The notes under the pieces are model-generated. The model searched no databases and was not told where the DNA came from. It saw only the letters and a program-made list of their open reading frames with translations. DNA of 64,000 nt, taken from Luminiphilus sp. (GTDB taxonomy: Bacteria > Pseudomonadota > Gammaproteobacteria > Pseudomonadales > Halieaceae). The stretch covers positions 1-64,000 of the forward strand of contig JAQWUD010000016.1 of assembly GCA_029242325.1 (NCBI GenBank). The letters are read 5' to 3'. This document shows positions 1 through 7,083 of this stretch, piece after piece. The number at the start of each line of letters is the position of its first letter. Position 1 is the stretch's first letter. A program made the translations under genes and the position numbers.

Positions 1-4
1 AGAC

Positions 5-151
5 CAGCAATGGCCGGAAGTGAATTATTCGATGACTGACGCCAGTAAGATTTCAGGGTGATAGACCGGCTTTTCGCGATCTTTTCAGGTCTGGTGACTC
101 GTATCCATGAGAATATCTGCTCTCGATAGCCCTTTTATGCGTCCTATACTC
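5..151. repeat. ~150 bp direct repeat, left copy
   Basis: This copy matches bases 1542-1692 in the same orientation with only a few substitutions and one 4-base gap near its start. It ends 34 bases before the metallo-hydrolase gene. Its first part stays open in one frame and stops at 59-61, so it may be the 3' end of a gene outside the window plus downstream spacer. It contains AGACC and GGTCT arms about 20 bases apart. I see no transposase, terminal inverted repeats or integron attC core sites. Confidence 0.85.
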
Positions 152-185
152 ATACTTCAGGGCTCAGTGCTCAGAGGAAACTGCT

Positions 186-1211
186 ATGCGGTATTTCGTT
201 GTGGGTTTAATGGCTAATTTACTTGCGGTGGCAAATGCGCTTTCCGCCGAGCCCAATGACATCGTGTTAGGTACGCCCTACGCCCCGGAGGGATCCTTCG
301 CTGATATTTGTGCGCAACAAACCGGCGGCGAGAATTCGAAGCTACCATTATCCCCCGCCTCAGATGATTGGTTTCGTATTTATGAAGCTGGCCCTGGCGT
401 ATACTCGATTGTCGAGCCGTACCAATTTCAAGAAACTATTTCGCATTTGATTGTCGGTGAAACCCGCGCCTTGTTGTTTGATACGGGCATGGGCTTTTCG
501 CCATTGCGGCCGGTCGTAGAGCGCCTAACCAATTTGCCGGTTACGGTCTTAAATTCCCACACCCATTTTGATCACACTGGCGCTAATGCTGAGTTTGATT
601 CTATTCTCGCTATTGACAGCGACTACACCAGAGCCAATATGGCAGGCTTCGATAATAGCGCCGTGGCGGGGGATATTGCCCCCGACGCTTTTTGTGAGGG
701 CCCGCCAGTAGGTTTGGATGTAGAAAACTTTACCGTAAAAGCGTGGCAAGCCACGGGCTATGTAAAAGACGGGGATGTTATTGACCTCGGCGGGCGTCGT
801 CTTCAGGTATTACACGTACCCGGCCATACCCCCGATGCAACCGCCCTGTTAGATGCAGACAAGGGGCTGCTGTTTACTGGCGATACTTACTACGATGCGG
901 AACTATGGTTGTTTGTGCCCGAAACTAATCTCGATGATTACGAGCGCTCCTTAGCGCGGCTGGTTGAAATTGAAAAAGGCGCTAACTATCTCTTGGGCGC
1001 ACATCGTTCGGCTCGGGTCGGTGTAGGCCGCTTGGCCACGGTAACACAGGCAGTTTCGAAACTGCGCTCGGGTAACTATCGTGGTGAACCCGGCTCGGGT
1101 GAGCCGATTGTTTTTGTTATCGATGGCATCGAATTCGTTACGGCCCAAACTGCCCTCGATGGTAGTCTTTACGATAATGCCAAAGGCGGTAGCGGTCTCA
1201 GTGAGCACTAA
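186..1211 (+). CDS. secreted metallo-beta-lactamase-fold hydrolase
   Basis: The product has 341 residues. A hydrophobic N-terminus ending near AXA (about residues 1-21) looks like a Sec signal, so a periplasmic location is likely. The zinc-binding HTHFDH motif lies at residues 125-130. Further ligand candidates are His214 (VPGHTPD), Asp233 (TGDTYYD) and His272 (LGAHRS), which is a complete set for an MBL-fold hydrolase. The substrate cannot be read from sequence; antibiotic hydrolysis is only one possibility, and lactonase, thioesterase or phosphodiesterase-like roles are equally possible. The start is supported by an AGAGGAAA ribosome-binding site. The gene lies between two direct repeats in a region of broken genes, which suggests recent gain or rearrangement. 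Confidence 0.85.
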   Translation: MRYFVVGLMANLLAVANALSAEPNDIVLGTPYAPEGSFADICAQQTGGENSKLPLSPASDDWFRIYEAGPGVYSIVEPYQFQETISHLIVGETRALLFDTGMGFSPLRPVVERLTNLPVTVLNSHTHFDHTGANAEFDSILAIDSDYTRANMAGFDNSAVAGDIAPDAFCEGPPVGLDVENFTVKAWQATGYVKDGDVIDLGGRRLQVLHVPGHTPDATALLDADKGLLFTGDTYYDAELWLFVPETNLDDYERSLARLVEIEKGANYLLGAHRSARVGVGRLATVTQAVSKLRSGNYRGEPGSGEPIVFVIDGIEFVTAQTALDGSLYDNAKGGSGLSEH

Positions 1212-1301
1212 GTTGCAGGCTATTACTCAGAATATTTTTACATCAGGTCACGATGTTAAATATGATCCGAAGTGAGTCTTTTAAACTTTAACCCTTAAGC
1301 C

Positions 1302-1580
1302 ATGATCAATCATCTTTCAGCCTTTAGTTCGCGCTTTGCGCCAATCATTTCCGAGATCGGCAGCGAACGCCTATCATCTCTGCTAGTCAGTATGCTCAAA
1401 GGTTTAGTCCCTTTTGATAATGCAGTCATCGTGCAGTATCACGGTGGTGAGAAGCCTATGGTCCACTAAAATGACACCCCCGTTGGAGAGAGCAAGCACG
1501 CCACTGAAAAAGTCTGGCTCGGCTCTCTGCGTTCTACAGTTCAGCAATGGCCGGCCGAAAGTGAATTATTCGATGACTGA
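1302..1580 (+). pseudogene. LuxR-type regulator remnant (N-terminal domain)
   Basis: A frame from ATG 1302 runs 55 codons to a TAA at 1467-1469, then stays open in the same frame to a TGA at 1578-1580. The first part, with motif SMLKGLVPFDNAVIVQY, resembles the GAF-like N-terminal sensor domain of some LuxR-family regulators. No helix-turn-helix domain follows, so most of the gene is missing. The tail (QQWPAESELFDD) overlaps the right-hand direct repeat. The family assignment rests on pattern recognition of a short segment. A genuinely short protein ending at 1469 is the alternative. Confidence 0.45.
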
Positions 1581-1692
1581 CGCCAGTAAGATTTCAGGGT
1601 GATAGACCGGCTTTTCGCGATCTTTTCAGGTCTGGTGACTCGTATCCATAAGAATAGCTGCTCTCGATAGCCCTTTTATGCATCCTATACTC
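1542..1692. repeat. ~150 bp direct repeat, right copy
   Basis: This is the second copy of the sequence at 5-151. It starts inside the tail of the LuxR-like remnant and ends exactly where leucine-rich-repeat-like coding sequence becomes recognisable (from 1694). The two copies enclose about 1.4 kb carrying the metallo-hydrolase gene and the LuxR-like remnant. This layout fits a tandem duplication or recombination between repeats that removed the front of the downstream gene. Confidence 0.85.
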
Positions 1693-1693
1693 C

Positions 1694-2359
1694 ACCGATC
1701 TTAATGGACTACACAATATAGTCAGCGTGTCAGCAATACTGGCAATCGCAGACACTCCCCTCACCCATATTGACGCACTGTCAAACATGAGTGGCAACTA
1801 CTTCCAAATCATCATTGAAAATAATAAGGCACTGAAGAATATAGACGGGCTTTCAAGCATCCCTATGATGGCGGACCTCCTATCGATTACTGAAAATACG
1901 GCCCTCACAAACCTTGACGGATTAGCAAATGTCTCTGAAATTTTCGGTACCCGTTATCCTCCTCAAGTGGAAATCTATGGGAATGTCGCTCTTGAAAATT
2001 GTCACGGAGTGGCGCGATTATTGGGTTGGCCTGGCGGCCCATCAGGAACAGACCTCGCTGATGGCGTCATTGATATTAGAGACAACTCGTCTAGGTGTAA
2101 CTCAGTCGAAAAACTTCTCGACCTTTATTCCCAGCTACCACAAAGCCGCTTTATAAATTTGCTTGATACACTCATGGGTATTGCAGCTGTTTCAGGCAGT
2201 GCCGACAGCGGATCTCCAAACTCCGCCCGCGCTTCGGAAGAACAAAAAAATCCAGAGGACCGGCACGTCCAACAGATGCCTGCTTTACCTAAACTCGTTC
2301 TAGTAATCTTGAGCGGGCTGATAGGTCTATTCGGAATCCGACGATTAGCTCATCGTTAG
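1694..2359 (+). pseudogene. 5'-truncated leucine-rich-repeat-like surface protein
   Basis: The frame is open from the repeat boundary to 2359. Degenerate repeats of the form L-x-N/H-I/L-D-G/A-L-S-N (TDLNGLHNIVS, LTHIDALSNMSG, LKNIDGLSSI, LTNLDGLANV) resemble receptor-L/LRR-like bacterial surface proteins. The last ~25 residues form one hydrophobic segment followed by IRRLAHR, like an IPTL/PEP-CTERM-type sorting tail. There is no signal peptide. The only usable start is a GTG at 1727 without a clear ribosome-binding site, and the repeat pattern continues upstream of it, so the 5' end is missing. The region is visibly more AT-rich than the core genes to its right. Confidence 0.6.
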
Positions 2360-2574
2360 TGCCCCCGGGGAGGCTAACTGCCATTGTGATAGTGATGGTT
2401 ACCGCCCAGATACATTAGGGGGCATGGGAAGTTTCTAACACACCAGCCGGCAACTCCAGCCCAGAGAGCTTTACTTCAGATCACTAGCTTAATTGTCCAG
2501 AATGAATTGGGTTAAGACGATCATCCTTTAGAAATAAATCGACAGTTCATCAAAAGAAGCGCAGGCAGATGTAG
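2360..2574. other. intergenic spacer without recognised feature
   Basis: This spacer separates the convergent ends of the truncated repeat protein and the glycosyltransferase pseudogene. I see no convincing open reading frame, terminator or RNA gene in it. Confidence 0.5.
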
Positions 2575-4016
2575 CTACTCAAACGAGGCACTCCTCGTCG
2601 TTGCGAACTTCTCAAACTCCGCCATTATTCGATCTATGAGTTGACCTGTAAACTTTGGCGCCTCACCACGAGATATATCTTTGTATGTGTCGAGGAGAGT
2701 TTGATCTTCCATCATCTTTAGCGCGATCTCAGACATATGGTCGTAATCCCTAATTTCCGGGAAGGCCCTAGTCACCAAACCACCATCGCCCACGCGGAGA
2801 GACAAAACAGGTAACTCCGCTCGTAGCGCATACACAACACCCGTTCCACCACCTGATCGCGCAGGATTTATAAAGACATCAGTGATGTTGTGAACGGCCA
2901 TATTATCTTCATGAAAGCCTATAAATGTGGTTGTCTGTCTGAGACTTTGGTGAGCTTCAAGCTTCTCTGAATATCCCGCAAAGTTTCCTGCAAATAAAAA
3001 GTGTGCTCGGCTATTCACCGCAATCTTCTCAAACATCTCTAGGAGTGTTCCGTCCACGTCGATCTGAAGATGCATTCCCACAACACTAAATACAAAGCTA
3101 TCCTCGGGTATGAGAAATTGCTCACGGGTGAGGGCCGACGACGGAGGTTTCACAGCCAAATCGTATTGCTGTGTAAACAAAAATCTGTCCGTAATGCCCT
3201 CGCGTTCCATAGTCAGCGCGTCCTCCGCCGACGGATCCGAGTAGAGCTGAAAATAGTTGCTCTTCACAAGTGGCAGTCCATGCCCGAGTGGGTAAACGAA
3301 TGAAAAGCTGCGCTCTCGGAATGGCTCTGCCATTACTGCAGGCTCCCCCACACACAGAATCATCTCGGGTGACAAATTGTCTATTGCCATAAGGCATTGT
3401 CGGATAGCTATATCGCTTAAAACACCGTCCCCACAAAATGCGGTGTTAGCACTACGACAACATTATTCCGAGAAAACCCCACACTCTTTTTTAGAGCCAC
3501 CTCGTCATAAACACGCTGCACATGTGCCAACTGGATATCGAACAGCTTCTTCGAAAAGTCGCGATTGAATACCTCTCTAAGAGCCGCGCTTTTGAGTGGA
3601 TGTGCCTCAAAAAGAAGTGACTTAACGGCCATCAAGATTCCTGATGCCTCGAAAAAATCTGGGTCATATCGAGACAGGTAGGGCACTATATTGTGTAGGT
3701 GTAACGTATCCTCGGTAAGGTTGAAAAGCAGGGACTAAATCAACATACCGTTGTAAGCGTCTGGGTGACCCGTAATTTCCTGCAAAGCAGACGCTATTTT
3801 ATTTTTTTATGTCTGACTAATCGCATCCCAAGCTTCAACGACTGATGTGGCGGTAATAATAGCTTTTTGGCGCTCCTCCTTTGGAATACCCACTTCGGGC
3901 TTGCGAAGCGTTTTTAGTAAACTGTCCATACCGATATCAATCTTCATTTCTGTCTCTAGCCTCACCAACAACACATGAAACGCGTCAAGCGAAAATCTTT
4001 CACTTGCGCTCGTATT
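2575..4016 (-). pseudogene. glycosyltransferase-like gene, multiply disrupted
   Basis: Reading the minus strand from 4016, one frame continues through TAA (3809-3807) and TAG (3737-3735) to about 3430. At a run of four bases (3429-3432) the reading must shift by one base to continue into the 271-codon stretch ending at 2575. Joined, the pieces encode about 480 residues. The C-terminal half looks like a GT-B glycosyltransferase: a strand after FVFSVVGMHLQID, then FLFAGNF, FIGFHE and the donor-site-like segment NPARSGGGTGVVYAL. Two stops plus a frameshift argue for real decay rather than one sequencing error. The specificity is unknown. It lies in the same degraded region as the other remnants. 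Confidence 0.65.
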
Positions 4017-4083
4017 TCAAGCTACATTAAGTATCCGGGAATGAGTGTGTCAACTTGAGAGCTTCATGGCATATTCTTCGTGA

Positions 4084-4254
4084 GCAGGTGTGCTGAACGA
4101 AAATTGGGATGTCACTCTTTTCGCCGACAATGTCACCGATGAACGCGCTAACCTTGCGGACAACCGGCCAATCGCAGCTGAGATGCCCGGACGGGCTCGT
4201 ATCGTGACTAATCGACCCCGCACCATTGGTCTTGAAGCGCGCTATCGATTCTGA
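4084..4254 (+). pseudogene. C-terminal fragment of a TonB-dependent receptor
   Basis: About 56 codons end in GLEARYRF followed by TGA. The segment WDVTLFADNVTDERA matches the penultimate strands of TonB-dependent receptors, and a terminal aromatic residue is the usual outer-membrane barrel signal. The frame is closed just upstream by a TGA at 4081-4083, and no barrel, plug or signal sequence precedes it. It is therefore the leftover 3' end of a receptor gene, still attached to its terminator. Confidence 0.65.
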
Positions 4255-4276
4255 GTGGTGACATTTGGCTACCAAC

Positions 4277-4304
4277 AGGCGCCCGAAAAAGGGCGCCTTT
4301 TTTT
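4277..4304 (+). terminator. rho-independent terminator
   Basis: An 8-bp perfect stem (AGGCGCCC / GGGCGCCT) with loop GAAAAA is followed by a T-run. It sits 23 bases after the stop of the receptor fragment and was presumably that gene's terminator. Confidence 0.9.
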
Positions 4305-4379
4305 GCCTTTGTTTTCATTGACGCCTACAAGCAAAAAGTTGCGGCCACTCTTTGGGGCTATAGGCAGACCTTTTAGTTT

Positions 4380-5663
4380 TTATCTTCGATCAATAACTCT
4401 TTTAGCTTTGCCCTCAGAGCGCGGCAGCCCCCCACTGCTGTGCACCTTAATTTGACAGCTAATACCCACCAGATTTTTGATGCGCTGCTGTAAATCACTG
4501 GCCTGGGCTTGGGAGTCGTTTGCGTCAGGCTTTTCCTCCACATGCAACGTCACCTCATCCATGTTGCCCGCACGGTTAAGTTCTATTTGATAGTGTGGTG
4601 ACAGCTCTGGCTTTTGCAAAAGGAGCTCTTCAATTTGGCTGGGAAAAACGTTGACGCCACGAATGATCAGCATGTCATCAGAGCGCCCAGTGATTTTGGC
4701 AATCCGCCGCATGACGCACTCACTCCCCGGTAACAGTCGTGTGAGATCTCGGGTGCGATAACGAATCACGGGGAAAGCTTGCTTGGTGAGGCTGGTGAAA
4801 ACCAACTCGCCTTCCTGACCATCTTCTACTACATCGCCCGTTTCGGGATCTATGATCTCCGGTAGGAAATGATCCTCCCAAATGGTCGGTCCATCCTTGC
4901 TGTCCACAAACTCCTGAGCGACGCCCGGTCCCATCACCTCGGAAAGACCGTAAATATCTGTCGCATCTATGCCGCAACGCGCTTCGATCGCCTGTCGCAT
5001 AGCGTTGGTCCAGGGCTCGGCACCAAAAATTCCAAGGCGTAATTTGAGTTCTAGGGGATCGACACCTTGACGGTCTAGCTCATCGGCGATGTTAAGCATA
5101 TATGACGGCGTCACCATAATGATGTCAGCCTGAAAATCCTGCAGCAGCTGCACCTGCTTTTCGGTTTGACCACCCGACATGGGAATGACCGTGCAACCCA
5201 ACTTCTCTGCGCCGTAATGAGCCCCTAAGCCCCCGGTGAAAAGCCCATAGCCATAAGCAACCTGAACCCGATCACCAGCCCGACCTCCCGCCGCCTCAAT
5301 GGAGCGCGCAACACAGGTTGCCCAGTGATCTATATCATCCTTGGTATACCCAACCACAGTGGGTTTTCCTGTAGTGCCACTCGACGCATGAATTCGCGCC
5401 ACTTGGTCCATGGGCACACTGAACAAGCCAAAAGGATAGTGCGCACGAAGATCCTGTTTGGTAGTGAATGGAAACTTTTTTAAGTCTTGCAGATTTTTTA
5501 AATCACCAGGGTGAACACCTGCCTCCTTAAATTTTTCCCGATAAGGTGGTGAATTATCAAATACGTGCTGTAGTGTTTGTTGTAGGCGGGAAACCTGTAG
5601 TGCCTCCAAACTGTCTTTGGATAGCCGCTTCACATCGTTCAAGGAAGTAAGAGTTTCTGACAC
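4380..5663 (-). CDS. paaK: phenylacetate-CoA ligase
   Basis: This enzyme activates phenylacetate to phenylacetyl-CoA with ATP, the first step of aerobic phenylacetate catabolism. The 427-residue length from GTG 5663 matches the family. The adenylate-forming P-loop SSGTTGKPTVVGYT begins near residue 94, the A5-like motif DIYGLSEVMGPG is near 236, and the C-terminal lobe has the ARMP hinge followed by the family-typical MLIIRGVNVFPSQIE. A longer frame is open to 5810, but homology begins at SETLTSLNDV and the extension would cover the shared promoter with paaX. No paaABCDE ring-oxygenation genes are visible here, so the rest of the pathway must be elsewhere or absent. Confidence 0.93.
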   Translation of the reverse strand: MSETLTSLNDVKRLSKDSLEALQVSRLQQTLQHVFDNSPPYREKFKEAGVHPGDLKNLQDLKKFPFTTKQDLRAHYPFGLFSVPMDQVARIHASSGTTGKPTVVGYTKDDIDHWATCVARSIEAAGGRAGDRVQVAYGYGLFTGGLGAHYGAEKLGCTVIPMSGGQTEKQVQLLQDFQADIIMVTPSYMLNIADELDRQGVDPLELKLRLGIFGAEPWTNAMRQAIEARCGIDATDIYGLSEVMGPGVAQEFVDSKDGPTIWEDHFLPEIIDPETGDVVEDGQEGELVFTSLTKQAFPVIRYRTRDLTRLLPGSECVMRRIAKITGRSDDMLIIRGVNVFPSQIEELLLQKPELSPHYQIELNRAGNMDEVTLHVEEKPDANDSQAQASDLQQRIKNLVGISCQIKVHSSGGLPRSEGKAKRVIDRR

Positions 5664-5687
5664 GGCCAGTTTTGCCTTGTTCGGTTG

Positions 5688-5712
5688 GTATACTTTGAAT
5701 TTAAAGTAATAC
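5688..5712. promoter_or_regulatory. imperfect inverted repeat, candidate PaaX operator
   Basis: GTATACTTT and AAAGTAATAC form an imperfect palindrome around GAATTT in the paaK-paaX intergenic region. It shares the GTATAC-like arm with the second palindrome at 5740-5754. A role as a PaaX site is inferred from position only. Confidence 0.35.
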
Positions 5713-5739
5713 AAGTGCAGCATTTTGTGCAACATTTTT

Positions 5740-5754
5740 GTATCGTATTGATAC
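5740..5754. promoter_or_regulatory. inverted repeat upstream of paaX, candidate operator
   Basis: GTATC and GATAC arms flank a 5-base centre, 29 bases before the paaX start. The position suits autoregulation and control of divergent paaK. Confidence 0.35.
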
Positions 5755-5782
5755 CTAATGCAGTTCCCGTCGAGGAAATAAT

Positions 5783-6715
5783 TTGAGTATTGCCAAACAG
5801 TTACAACCAATTATCAATGCCTTTCGAGAGAGACAGCCGATGCGGGCAAAATCTCTCATCATCACGCTCTTTGGTGACGTCATCTCTCAGCACGGTGGAG
5901 AGATCTGGTTGGGCAGTATTGCCAAGTCGGTAGACGCTTTAGGCGTTAATGATCGTCTGGTTCGAACTTCAGTTTTTAGACTCGCCAAAGAGGGTTGGTT
6001 AGAGGTCGAGCGCGAGGGTCGCAAAAGCTTCTATGGGTTCACTCGTAGTGGTGGCAAGGAATACCAACGCGCAGCACAGCGCATTTACAGCGCTGGCGGG
6101 GACAGTTGGCGCGGCGGTTGGCAACTGCTTATGCCAACAAGTTTGCCCGAGCACCTGCGCGACGATTTCAGGCGAAGTTTAACTTGGCTTGGCTTTCGCT
6201 CTATTAGCAATGGCACCTTCGCGCGGCCGGGTGGGGACGAGGAATCCATACGCGACCTACTGGACGAGTTTGACCTCAGCAGCGGCGTGGTGGTTATGGA
6301 GGCAAAAACAACGGCGCTTACAACGTCAAAGGAGTGGCGTGCCATCGTCAGCGAACACTGGCAACTGAGCCATCTTGAGGAAGACTATCGGCAATTAATT
6401 GGGTTGTTCAGACCGTTGAAAAAAGCCCTCGATAAAGGCCAGTTAGCAACACCCGTTGAAGCCCTTCAGGCTCGACTGCTGCTCATTCACGAATACCGCC
6501 GTATTCTCCTCAGAGATACGCCACTTCCCAATGACCTTCTCCCAAACCGTTGGCAAGGCACGGTCGCGAGACAGCTTGCACAGGCCTTGTATCGGGATCT
6601 CGCCGCGCCCTCTACCAACTACATCCAAACCGAACTGGTGAATCGTCAAGGGCGATTGCCAGAGTCAGAGCATTATTTTTATGAGCGCTTTGGCGGCATC
6701 GCCAAAGAACGCTAG
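5783..6715 (+). CDS. paaX: PaaX-type phenylacetate repressor
   Basis: The product has 310 residues. PaaX is a transcriptional repressor of phenylacetate genes that is released by phenylacetyl-CoA. The N-terminal winged helix-turn-helix covers about residues 20-95 (MRAKSLIITLFGDVISQHGG, VRTSVFRLAKEGWL), and the PaaX-specific middle and C-terminal domains continue to the end (LPNRWQGTVARQLAQALYRDL). The start is TTG 5783, preceded by GAGGAAA. It is divergent from paaK, whose product makes its expected inducer, giving a compact control loop. Confidence 0.92.
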   Translation: MSIAKQLQPIINAFRERQPMRAKSLIITLFGDVISQHGGEIWLGSIAKSVDALGVNDRLVRTSVFRLAKEGWLEVEREGRKSFYGFTRSGGKEYQRAAQRIYSAGGDSWRGGWQLLMPTSLPEHLRDDFRRSLTWLGFRSISNGTFARPGGDEESIRDLLDEFDLSSGVVVMEAKTTALTTSKEWRAIVSEHWQLSHLEEDYRQLIGLFRPLKKALDKGQLATPVEALQARLLLIHEYRRILLRDTPLPNDLLPNRWQGTVARQLAQALYRDLAAPSTNYIQTELVNRQGRLPESEHYFYERFGGIAKER

Positions 6716-7083
6716 CCACTGAAACCGTTTTGTTATGGGCGTATAGCTTCTCTGGATACGATAATGCCCCGCTCAGCGAGGAGATCTTCGATATCGCGGT
6801 GGCTGAGATTGAATCGGTAGTAGAGCCAGGCGGCGCACGAAATGATATCTGGAGGGAATCTGTACCCTTTGTATATATTCGTCACCAGATTATCGAATGT
6901 GGGGATCTAATTTGCCAATACCGTTCAGCCTGTTGCAGGCTGATGAGGCATAGAACGACGTTACCTGCAGCGAGCTACTGAGCGCCTCGGATCAGCCCTA
7001 AACCTCAATATACATTTTCACATCCTGCTCCTGGATGGCATCTACGTCTATCGCAACAACCGTCCACCCCGATTTCAACGCGT
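6716..7083. other. intergenic region with hairpin, no convincing gene
   Basis: The spacer lies between convergent paaX and the acyl-CoA dehydrogenase gene. The only open stretch (from TTG 6730, ~83 codons) has no recognisable domain or good ribosome-binding site. The one clear structure is the hairpin at 6925-6943. Confidence 0.5.
6925..6943. other. perfect 8-bp hairpin
   Basis: TCAGCCTG and CAGGCTGA arms are separated by TTG. No T-run follows on either strand, so this is not a standard intrinsic terminator. It could be a processing or protein-binding site. Confidence 0.4.

Noticed and set aside
1-1692. Integron cassette array or insertion sequence around the metallo-hydrolase
   Set aside because: No GTTRRRY/RYYYAAC core sites, integrase, transposase or terminal inverted repeats are visible; only a plain direct repeat.
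4027-4275. Minus-strand open stretch opposite the receptor fragment
   Set aside because: The plus strand carries clear TonB-receptor barrel sequence; the minus frame has no family pattern.
6730-6981. 83-codon open frame after paaX
   Set aside because: Starts with TTG without a good ribosome-binding site, has no recognisable domain and contains the palindrome at 6925-6943.
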